From: Marinomonas agarivorans
GTDB taxonomy: Bacteria; Pseudomonadota; Gammaproteobacteria; Pseudomonadales; Marinomonadaceae
Direction of reading: 5' to 3'
DNA length: 64,000 bases
NCBI GenBank assembly: GCA_002173415.2
Contig: NHNK02000002.1
Coordinates: 124,001 to 188,000, forward strand
This document shows positions 57,359 through 64,000 of this stretch, piece after piece. The notes beneath the pieces are model-generated. The model was not told the DNA's origin and ran no database searches. It was given only the letters and a program-made list of their open reading frames with translations. Positions within the stretch are counted from its first letter, which is position 1, and every line of letters starts with the position of its first letter. The position numbers were made by a program, and so were the translations under genes.

Positions 57359-57408
57359 CGATGAATCCCCACTTCTACTCAGACCTGTTTATCTAAACCC
57401 ATTCATCG
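57359..57408. promoter_or_regulatory. Interrupted dyad upstream of the chalcone-isomerase-like gene
   Basis: CGATGAAT (57359-57366) and ATTCATCG (57401-57408) are perfect complements 34 bases apart. A nested TAAACC...GGTTTA (57394-57399 with 57410-57415) offers an alternative fold. It sits about 120-180 bases upstream of the gene, in its likely leader or promoter. Confidence 0.4.
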
Positions 57409-57478
57409 AGGTTTATATGCATTTAATGAGAGACTGGGGATCCACTTTTTTTATTTACTGATCTTTTATTGACTGGTA

Positions 57479-58933
57479 TTAGCGGTGCGATTTTTTTGTC
57501 ATGAAATAGTAGATTCCTGCTCCAGTAAAGGCACCAGTAAACCAACCATATTGATAAAACCACGTCATAAAGTCGAAAAGTAATGCTACAAATGTCATCA
57601 CAACAGGAATAAGAAACGCAATAAGGCCAGCTTTATTGTAAGCGGGATATTGTAGATGCTCAGAATACAAAGCAATTAGATCAAGGTGCTGCTGTTTAAC
57701 TACGAAGTAATCAACAATCATAATTCCTGCAATTGGGCCGAGTAGACTCGAATAGCCAATTAACCAATTTGAATAGAGGCTTTCAACGCTGAGATCGGAA
57801 TCAAGCCAGTGCATTTTTTTCGCTAATTCCCAACTCATCAACAAAATACCGATGATACCAGTCATTAAAACACCACGAGTATTATTAATATATTGAGGAG
57901 CAATATTTTGGAAATCATTCGTTGGTGAGACAATATTTGCTGCTGTATTGGTTGAAAGTGTTGCGATAATGATCAATACCATTGCGACAGTTACCCAAAA
58001 ACCGTCATCTATTTTGCCAATAAGACTAATTGGGTCCGAAATGGTTTCTCCAACAAGTTCTGTAGAAGCCGCGGTTAAAACAACGCCCAAAGCGGAAAAG
58101 AAGAACATAGTTAACGGTAACCCAATAACCTGTCCTAATATCTGGTCTTTCTGAGACTTTGCATAACGACTAAAGTCAGGAATGTTTAACGACAGTGTAG
58201 CCCAGAAACCTACCATAGCAGTGAGGCCTGCAAAAAAGTAAGCAAAGCCATTTGCTGTTTCAGGCCGATTAGCAGGAATAGCTAACACTTCTGCGATAGA
58301 TATTTTATCACTAGCCCAAAACATTAAGCCTAAACCTACCAACATGAGAAGAGGGGCTGAGAGCGTTTCAAGCCATTTAATAGACTCAGCACCTTTAATG
58401 ACAATGGCGACGTTAAACAACCAAAAAATAAAGAAACCAATTACTTCACCAACCGAACCTAATGCTTCCCAACTAGGTAATAAGTTAGACAAAAGTAAGT
58501 GGATGGCCAAACCACCAAACATTGTTTGAATGCCAAACCATCCGCACGCTACTACTCCTCTAATTAGACAGGGAATATTAGACCCAACCATTCCAAAGGA
58601 AGAGCGTAATAAAACAGGAAAAGGTACACCAAATTTAGTGCCAGGATAGGCATTTAATGTCAGAGGAATGAGTAGAATTAGGTTGGCTAATAAAATTGCT
58701 AGTAATGCTTCACTTACTGATAGGCCAAAATAGGCGGTTAAAACGCCACCCAATGTGTAGGTTGGTACACACACTGCCATGCCAACCCACAAAGCAGCGA
58801 TGTTAAATTTATTCCAAGTTCTTTCTTTGATTTTTGTTGGTGCAAGATCATCATTGTAATAACGGCTTTGTTGCAGATCTTCTTCGACGGTTAATTCATA
58901 AACCTTATTGGCTTCGACTACTTTACTCGCCAT
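57479..58933 (-). CDS. NCS1-family nucleobase/hydantoin/allantoin-type permease
   Basis: The 484-residue protein has about 12 membrane helices and the NCS1 substrate-site residues known from Mhp1: W132 and Q136 in ACGWFGIQTMFGG, W244 in GFWATLSLNIPDFSRY and the Asn region STNTAAN (N329). The NIPDFSRY motif is typical of uracil/hydantoin/allantoin transporters. Ion coupling is probably Na+ or H+. No nucleobase or hydantoin catabolic gene adjoins it, so the substrate is open. It diverges from nhaA. Confidence 0.85.
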   Translation of the reverse strand: MASKVVEANKVYELTVEEDLQQSRYYNDDLAPTKIKERTWNKFNIAALWVGMAVCVPTYTLGGVLTAYFGLSVSEALLAILLANLILLIPLTLNAYPGTKFGVPFPVLLRSSFGMVGSNIPCLIRGVVACGWFGIQTMFGGLAIHLLLSNLLPSWEALGSVGEVIGFFIFWLFNVAIVIKGAESIKWLETLSAPLLMLVGLGLMFWASDKISIAEVLAIPANRPETANGFAYFFAGLTAMVGFWATLSLNIPDFSRYAKSQKDQILGQVIGLPLTMFFFSALGVVLTAASTELVGETISDPISLIGKIDDGFWVTVAMVLIIIATLSTNTAANIVSPTNDFQNIAPQYINNTRGVLMTGIIGILLMSWELAKKMHWLDSDLSVESLYSNWLIGYSSLLGPIAGIMIVDYFVVKQQHLDLIALYSEHLQYPAYNKAGLIAFLIPVVMTFVALLFDFMTWFYQYGWFTGAFTGAGIYYFMTKKSHR

Positions 58934-59414
58934 TGTTTCCCCTTAGTTAATTTCCTGTGGTAGATGAGTCCTTTTATGTTGTAAATTCCTTGTTATATGC
59001 TCTATGAGTGACGCCTTACATAGTAGAAATTGCGTTTCATAGTCTATGCTTTACTTGTTAAGGAGAGGCGCAATATGAGTAGCAAAATTTGTCTCGAGTA
59101 AAAGAGATTTGCTCTCATAGTAAGGCCATAAGGCTTACTCGCACCTTCCTGAGTAAAGTGATTGCTATTTTACTACGAAGCTGGGGATGGGAAAAACAAA
59201 TTAGAAGAGTTTTTAGTAAACTTGTATTTACTAAAAAAGCTTTCCTATTCTGTAAGATCTAGTTTTGTGTTTATTATGTGGAAATAGGCATAAAAGTCTT
59301 TGATTTTTTTAACTAATACCTTATTAATGTACATAGACATTAGAAGGTGCGCTCTTCTTTTGAGTCGAATATCTTACTTATTATGTTCTTACATAAGGAC
59401 TTTGGGGTGATTAA
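58934..59414. promoter_or_regulatory. 481-base divergent region between the NCS1 permease and nhaA
   Basis: There is no gene. It holds a perfect 11-base inverted repeat (59210-59220 with 59227-59237) about 180 bases upstream of nhaA and a smaller AGTAAG...CTTACT hairpin around 59119-59139. Several GAGTAAA-like words recur (about 59096, 59151). Promoters were not resolved. Confidence 0.4.
59210..59237. promoter_or_regulatory. Perfect inverted repeat in the nhaA upstream region
   Basis: TTTTTAGTAAA (59210-59220) and TTTACTAAAAA (59227-59237) flank a CTTGTA spacer. It could be a dimeric regulator site or a hairpin in a long nhaA leader; a terminator of an unseen transcript is less likely. Confidence 0.55.
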
Positions 59415-60608
59415 ATGCGTGATCAAAAAACAAATTTTATGGCTAGCTTTTTAAAAATGGAGTCTGCGGGTGGTATTTTGCTTATGCTTGCTACCGTACT
59501 CGCAATTATATTTGCAAATACTCCGTTATCCACTTATTACCAGCAACTATTCTCCACACCAGTTGAGGTGAAGGTTGGTGCATTAGAAATAGCAAAGCCG
59601 CTTTTGTTATGGATTAACGATGGTTTAATGGCTATTTTCTTTTTTTTGGTTGGACTGGAGCTAAAACGAGAAGTCATTGAAGGCGAATTATCTGATATTC
59701 GAAAAGTTATTTTTCCTGGCATTGGTGCTGTTGGAGGTATGCTTTTTCCGGCTCTTATTTACTTGTTTTTTAATGCCCAAGATAGTGTTGCTGTACAAGG
59801 ATGGGCAATTCCAGCAGCAACAGATATTGCTTTTGCGTTGGGCGTATTAGCGTTATTAGGTTCACGAGTACCTATTGCATTAAAAGTGTTCCTTACTTCG
59901 CTTGCTATTTTTGATGATATTGGCGCTATTGTTATCATTGCCGCCTTCTACACGGCGAAAATTTCGCTGACAGCGTTACTTTTTGCCGCTTTTTGTATGG
60001 TGATTCTCTTTATCCTTAATAAACGTAATGTGCTTAGAAAAAGCCCATATTTGATTATTGGTTTTATCATGTGGGTTGCGGTTTTAAAATCGGGTGTTCA
60101 TGCTACATTGGCGGGTGTTGTTTTAGCTTTATTTATTCCTATTAAAGCAAAAGGAGCCCCGACAGTCTCACCTCTGAAGGAACTTGAAGATGATCTACAT
60201 GCTGTCGTAGCATTTTTTATTCTCCCGGTTTTTGCCTTTGCGAATGCTGGCATCAGTTTTGAGAATATAGGTCTAGAGCAGGTTTTACATGATGTACCAG
60301 TAGGGATCGCGTTAGGACTCTTTATTGGTAAGCAAGCTGGTATTTTTGGACTCTGTTGGTTATCGATAAAACTTAAATTTGCCAGTTTGCCAAATGGTAT
60401 AAATTGGTTGAGCTTGTACGGCACTTCTCTGTTATGCGGTATTGGTTTTACCATGAGTTTATTTATTGGCTCGTTAGCGTTTGAAGAGGCAGCCAGTAAT
60501 CAGCTGTTTGATGAACGTTTAGGGATTATTGCAGGTTCATTAATGTCAGGTTTAATGGGATATTTTGTGCTTAAAGTTAGTTTAAAAGGTGACAACTCTT
60601 CATCTTAA
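59415..60608 (+). CDS. nhaA: Na+/H+ antiporter NhaA
   Basis: NhaA exports Na+ (or Li+) in exchange for about two H+, giving sodium and alkaline tolerance. The 397-residue protein has about 12 membrane helices, the ion-binding aspartates D167-D168 in [12 protein letters not shown] and the D137 equivalent of E. coli D133 in [10 protein letters not shown]. The GGGGTGAT motif precedes the ATG. It fits a marine lifestyle. acuI begins 47 bases later. Confidence 0.95.
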   Translation: MRDQKTNFMASFLKMESAGGILLMLATVLAIIFANTPLSTYYQQLFSTPVEVKVGALEIAKPLLLWINDGLMAIFFFLVGLELKREVIEGELSDIRKVIFPGIGAVGGMLFPALIYLFFNAQDSVAVQGWAIPAATDIAFALGVLALLGSRVPIALKVFLTSLAIFDDIGAIVIIAAFYTAKISLTALLFAAFCMVILFILNKRNVLRKSPYLIIGFIMWVAVLKSGVHATLAGVVLALFIPIKAKGAPTVSPLKELEDDLHAVVAFFILPVFAFANAGISFENIGLEQVLHDVPVGIALGLFIGKQAGIFGLCWLSIKLKFASLPNGINWLSLYGTSLLCGIGFTMSLFIGSLAFEEAASNQLFDERLGIIAGSLMSGLMGYFVLKVSLKGDNSSS

Positions 60609-60655
60609 ATCTAGTCAGATGGACTATTATCAATTTAATTGAAGGGATGAATGCC

Positions 60656-61630
60656 ATGAAAGCTATTTTTATTAATGGAAAAGAAAAGAACTCAAGTACT
60701 TTAGCTGAAATAGAAGCAGATCAATTACCTGATAATGATGTGCTAGTTAACGTTGATTACTCTACTTTAAATTATAAAGATGCTCTGGCAATAACAGGTA
60801 GTAGCCCAGTTGTGAGGCAATTTCCTATGATTCCTGGAATTGATTTGGCTGGTAAAGTGGTAAGCTGTAAAAGCGGTCGTTTCAAAAAAGGGGATAATGT
60901 ACTTCTAAATGGCTGGGGAGTAGGGGAGCAGCATTGGGGAGGGCTTGCGCAATATGCAAGCGTTAAAGAAGAATGGTTAGTTCCTCTACCCACAGCATTT
61001 AGTTCCAAACAAGCGATGAGTTTGGGTACAGCTGGTTATACCGCTATGTTGTGTGTTCAAGCATTAGAAAAACAAGGCATTGCTCCCAAAGATGGCCCCA
61101 TTCTCGTGTCTGGAGCGGCTGGTGGCGTAGGCAGTATTGCCACTTTTTTGCTCGCTCAACGGGGGTATGAGGTGACGGCTTCCACAGGTCGGCCGCATGA
61201 CAGTGACTATTTACTTTCATTAGGAGCGAAAAATATCATTGATCGGGCTTCACTTAATCAAGCCGGCAAACCTCTACAAAAAGAGCTGTGGGTTGGCGCT
61301 GTTGATGTTGTAGGAAGTCATACACTAGCCAATATCTGCGCATCTTTACAGTATGGCGGTGCAGTGGCAGCTTGTGGTTTAGCTCAAGGTATGGATTTGC
61401 CCGCAACGGTTGCGCCCTTTATTCTTCGGGGCGTTTCACTCTTAGGTATTGATAGTGTTTATCAACCCTACGATAGACGTTTACAAGCATGGGAAACACT
61501 AGCAAAAGAAATTGATGCGACTATGCTAGCAAATGTCACTACCGAAATTCCTCTCGAAGATGTTATAGAAAAAGCAGGTGATTTATTAGCGGGTCAGGTA
61601 CAGGGCCGTTTAGTTGTTAATGTTAATTAA
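60656..61630 (+). CDS. acuI: Acryloyl-CoA reductase AcuI/YhdH (MDR family)
   Basis: AcuI reduces acryloyl-CoA to propionyl-CoA with NADPH, protecting cells from acrylate toxicity, notably during DMSP breakdown. ATG 60656 with AAGGGA eight bases upstream gives 324 residues, the YhdH length. Features are YSTLNYKDALAITG, the non-zinc MDR core and the nucleotide loop SGAAGGVGSIATFLLA. It is followed after 14 bases by yqhD. DMSP lyase or demethylase genes are not in the window. Confidence 0.9.
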   Translation: MKAIFINGKEKNSSTLAEIEADQLPDNDVLVNVDYSTLNYKDALAITGSSPVVRQFPMIPGIDLAGKVVSCKSGRFKKGDNVLLNGWGVGEQHWGGLAQYASVKEEWLVPLPTAFSSKQAMSLGTAGYTAMLCVQALEKQGIAPKDGPILVSGAAGGVGSIATFLLAQRGYEVTASTGRPHDSDYLLSLGAKNIIDRASLNQAGKPLQKELWVGAVDVVGSHTLANICASLQYGGAVAACGLAQGMDLPATVAPFILRGVSLLGIDSVYQPYDRRLQAWETLAKEIDATMLANVTTEIPLEDVIEKAGDLLAGQVQGRLVVNVN

Positions 61631-61644
61631 GGACGTATTTAAAA

Positions 61645-62802
61645 ATGCAAAATTTTAGTTTTCAAAACCGAACTCGTATTCATTTTGGTGAGAAACAAAT
61701 CGCAAAAATCACGGAAGAAATTCCAAAAACAGCAAATGTCTTAGTTGTTTATGGTGGTGGCTCCATCAAAAAAAATGGCGTTTATCAGCAAGTTTCTGAT
61801 GCATTATCTGACCATGCTTGGTTTGAATTTTCAGGCGTAGAACCTAACCCATCTTATTATACTTTAATGCAAGCTAATGCAATTATTGAAAAAGAAAACA
61901 TTAATTACATTCTTGCTGTTGGTGGTGGTTCTGTGATCGATGGGGCAAAATTTATTGCTGCAGCAGCTTGTTATAAAGGACGTGATCCTTGGAATATTTT
62001 GGCGCAAAAAGAAGAGGTTTCACAGGCGCTCCCAATTGGTGTTGTGCTTACATTGCCTGCAACAGGGTCAGAAAGCAATGCAAATGCAGTAGTGACAAGA
62101 GATAGCATCAAATTGGCATTTTCAAGCCCTCAAGTACACCCTTTATTTGCCATACTTGATCCAAGTGTCACCTTGTCTCTATCCGATCGTCAAATTAGTA
62201 ATGGTGTGGTTGACGCCTTTGTTCATGTTCTCGAGCAATATTTAACTTACAAGGTGGATGCGAAAGTACAAGATCGCTTTGCTGAGGGTCTATTACAGAC
62301 CTTGATTGAAGATGGTCCATTGGCATTAACTGAATCTCATCGAAATGATTTGGAAGTCAGAGGCAATCTTATGTGGGCAGCGACTATGGCGCTGAATGGC
62401 ATGATTGGCGTTGGCGTTCCTCAGGATTGGTCAACTCACATTATTGGGCATGAATTAACAGGTAGTTTTGGTATTGACCATGCTCGTACTTTATCAGTTG
62501 TATTGCCTGCTTTAATTAAAATATGCCGACAAAATAAAGAGTCAAAACTTGTACAATATGCTGAACGTGTCTGGGGGCTAACAGAGGGAAGTAATATTGA
62601 TAAAATTGATGAAGCGATTCGTCTGACAGAAGCATTTTTTGAGGAAATGCAGGTGCCAACTAGGTTGTCACAAATTGAATTGGGAAAAAGTGACATTGAT
62701 ACCTTAATTAATGGGCTAGAGAGAAATGGCATGCTTGCTATTGGTGAACATCGTGACATTACACTTGATGTGAGTCGTAAAATTCTAGAAACGGCATTGT
62801 AA
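61645..62802 (+). CDS. yqhD: NADPH-dependent aldehyde reductase YqhD
   Basis: YqhD is a group III alcohol dehydrogenase that reduces reactive short aldehydes such as acrolein, malondialdehyde and 3-hydroxypropionaldehyde. The 385-residue protein tracks E. coli YqhD closely: YGGGSIKKNGVY, LPATGSESNANAVVTR, metal ligands in NGVVDAFVHVLEQY, GHELTG and GIDHARTL, and the C-terminal ITLDVSRKILE. It forms a pair with acuI. The 3' end carries an 11-base tandem duplication around the stop codon (about 62790-62811). Confidence 0.92.
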   Translation: MQNFSFQNRTRIHFGEKQIAKITEEIPKTANVLVVYGGGSIKKNGVYQQVSDALSDHAWFEFSGVEPNPSYYTLMQANAIIEKENINYILAVGGGSVIDGAKFIAAAACYKGRDPWNILAQKEEVSQALPIGVVLTLPATGSESNANAVVTRDSIKLAFSSPQVHPLFAILDPSVTLSLSDRQISNGVVDAFVHVLEQYLTYKVDAKVQDRFAEGLLQTLIEDGPLALTESHRNDLEVRGNLMWAATMALNGMIGVGVPQDWSTHIIGHELTGSFGIDHARTLSVVLPALIKICRQNKESKLVQYAERVWGLTEGSNIDKIDEAIRLTEAFFEEMQVPTRLSQIELGKSDIDTLINGLERNGMLAIGEHRDITLDVSRKILETAL

Positions 62803-63101
62803 CGGCATTGTGAGTTAGTAATAAGCCTACTAGTGTTAGTGTGTGGGCAACTCGTTTCATGTGCGAGCAAATCGAAGCCAGTTTCGTTGTCAGTATTGAT
62901 TATACTGGCAAGAAGCTTAGCAAAGAATGAATAAAGCGAGTTCAATTCACACACGATAGTGAGCCGTCAACCAGTTTTGTTTATTGGCTTTCATACAATG
63001 TTATGTTGGCGCAGAAATGATTGATTATAAAGATGCTGATCCAAGATATATTGTCAAAAAATATAACATGTTCATGAATAATTGAGCTAAAGGAAAGAGA
63101 T
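62803..63101. other. 299-base region between yqhD and the GNAT-YoaP gene
   Basis: There is no supported gene; only tiny open frames (about 22 codons) occur. The main feature is a 116-base imperfect inverted repeat (62839-62954). The right part is AT-rich and carries the AAAGGA Shine-Dalgarno of the next gene. Confidence 0.45.
62839..62954. repeat. Long imperfect inverted repeat (116 bp)
   Basis: Outer arms GTGTGTG...AACTCG (62839-62854) and CGAGTT...CACACAC (62937-62954) are complementary. Inner patches TTCAT and GCCAG have complements on the right side, and the centre CAGTAT-TGATT-ATACTG (62891-62907) is a small hairpin. It could be the yqhD terminator region, a small non-autonomous element or a degenerate recombination site. 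No target duplication was identified. Confidence 0.55.
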
Positions 63102-63848
63102 ATGGAAATTATTAAATTGACTGATAAAAATATTGAGGATGAGCATATTTGTTGTGCTATCAGTGATAAAAAATGTGCCGAGGGTTATGCCAATAAAAAA
63201 AACTGGCTGAAAAAAGAATTTAAAAATGGCTATATATTCAAAAAATTAGATGTCAGAGGAAAGGTTTTTATAGAGTATGTTCCAATAGAGGAGTCATGGC
63301 TCCCCATTGAAGGAAAAAACTTCATGGTGATTAACTGCTTCTGGGTTTCTGGGCAGTTTAAAGGAAAAGGCTTTGGTAAAGCACTTTTAAGGCAATGCAT
63401 AGAAGATGCAAAAAAGATGGATGGTATTGTTGCAATATCTAGTGATAAGAAAAGACCTTTTATGACTGATCCAAAATTTTTGAAATATCATGGTTTTGAG
63501 ATCATTGATGAAGCTCCACCTTTTTTCAAATTGTGGGGATTAAAAACTAACTCAAAGGCAACACTTCCCCAAATAAAAAAGAGTGCTAAATCAGGAACCT
63601 GTTCTGACAAAAAAGGCATAACAGCATATTACTCTAATACATGTCCATTTACTGAATCTTACACGAACAATGTTTTGAGAGAATATGCAAGAAAAAAGAA
63701 AGTACCTTTTTCAGCTATTCATATTAATAATAAAAATGCTGGAAAAGAATTACCTATTCCGTGGATTATTAACAGCGTCTTCTACAAGGGTGAACTTATA
63801 ACACTAGAGCTTAAAGCAGAAAGACATCTGGAGAAAATCATTAATTAG
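63102..63848 (+). CDS. GNAT acetyltransferase fused to a YoaP-type thioredoxin-like domain
   Basis: The 248-residue protein has an N-terminal GNAT domain (about 1-150; acetyl-CoA loop FKGKGFGKALLRQC). Its C-terminal domain (about 172-248) resembles YoaP, with a thioredoxin-like start ITAYYSNTCPFTESYTNNV. The coding sequence is richer in AT and in Lys/Asn/Ile codons than its neighbours, and the architecture is best known from Firmicutes, so transfer is likely. The substrate is unknown. AAAGGA precedes the ATG. Confidence 0.8.
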   Translation: MEIIKLTDKNIEDEHICCAISDKKCAEGYANKKNWLKKEFKNGYIFKKLDVRGKVFIEYVPIEESWLPIEGKNFMVINCFWVSGQFKGKGFGKALLRQCIEDAKKMDGIVAISSDKKRPFMTDPKFLKYHGFEIIDEAPPFFKLWGLKTNSKATLPQIKKSAKSGTCSDKKGITAYYSNTCPFTESYTNNVLREYARKKKVPFSAIHINNKNAGKELPIPWIINSVFYKGELITLELKAERHLEKIIN

Positions 63849-64000
63849 TATTGAAAACTGTTGCTCGAAAAAGTCCTGCCATGATGTCTTAACGAGTTCC
63901 TGAAGGAAAAGATGAGAGGTTCATTGTTTATCGGACGGTGAAATAGCTGAATGGTATAGGAAAATGGGTAAAAAAAAGACAAATAAAAAAGCCATCTAAA
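63849..64000. other. Window end without a supported gene
   Basis: An open frame at the very end reads a short lysine-rich tail (about 63930-63999) but has no start codon in frame after a stop. It may be a gene remnant. No other signal was seen. Confidence 0.35.

Noticed and set aside
62436-62954. 172-codon minus-strand open frame over the 3' part of yqhD
   Set aside because: It is largely antisense to a well-supported gene, and its unique N-terminal part coincides with the inverted repeat.
62955-64000. Integron cassette with attC-like sites around the acetyltransferase gene
   Set aside because: GTTATGT near 63000 and TCTTAAC after the gene resemble core sites loosely, but neither fits RYYYAAC/GTTRRRY and no integrase is present.

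Overview
The window is a stretch of gammaproteobacterial chromosome of moderate-to-low GC. Gene order is Pseudomonas-like: gatCAB / mreBCD-maf-rng-yhdP-nit, lptCAB-rpoN-ptsN-ptsO, mlaFEDCB-ibaG-murA-hisGD, degS, zapE, rplM-rpsI, petABC-sspAB, lpoA-rsmI. Na+/H+ antiport, sulfatases and an AcuI/YqhD pair suggest a marine heterotroph of the Oceanospirillales, most likely Marinomonas or a close relative. That assignment is an inference from order and protein style; no rRNA or tRNA gene is visible.

Region 1 (1-41.4 kb) is mostly core genome. It runs from gatCAB (minus) to the divergent shape/envelope/RNase G cluster (plus). A long minus-strand run follows (cation antiporter, LPS transport, sigma-54, nitrogen PTS, MgtE, DarP), then the divergent Mla lipid-transport operon with ibaG, murA, hisG and hisD. 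After that come DegS, Nif3-like, ZapG/ZapE, the L13-S9 operon with a strong terminator, cytochrome bc1, SspA-SspB, DiaA-YraN-LpoA, RsmI and AroA. Several genes usually seen in these clusters in relatives are absent here: kdsD/kdsC, hpf, rapZ, tldD and hisC. mreC appears to lack any ATG/GTG/TTG start that would preserve its conserved N-terminus and probably begins at ATC.

Region 2 (41.4-64 kb) is accessory. It holds an RpiR-type regulator, a pesticin/T4-lysozyme-like muramidase without a signal peptide, L-2-hydroxyglutarate oxidase, an exported Lig E-type DNA ligase, exonuclease III and glutathione reductase. Next are a three-gene cassette with two divergent DUF2589 proteins plus an unrecognised third protein, and two tandem secreted Cys-type sulfatases under an unusual regulator. 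That regulator has a decayed sigma-54-activator AAA+ domain joined to an AraC DNA-binding domain. The region ends with a periplasmic chalcone-isomerase-like protein, an NCS1 transporter, NhaA, acryloyl-CoA reductase plus YqhD aldehyde reductase, and an AT-rich GNAT-YoaP fusion that looks horizontally acquired.

The best candidates for undescribed biology are the DUF2589 cassette (49.8-51.4 kb), the AAA-AraC chimera with its sulfatase locus and a 17-bp tandem repeat crossing a stop codon (51.6-56.4 kb), and the muramidase/small-lipoprotein pair (42.7-43.7 kb). No phage, insertion sequence, CRISPR array or integrase was recognised.
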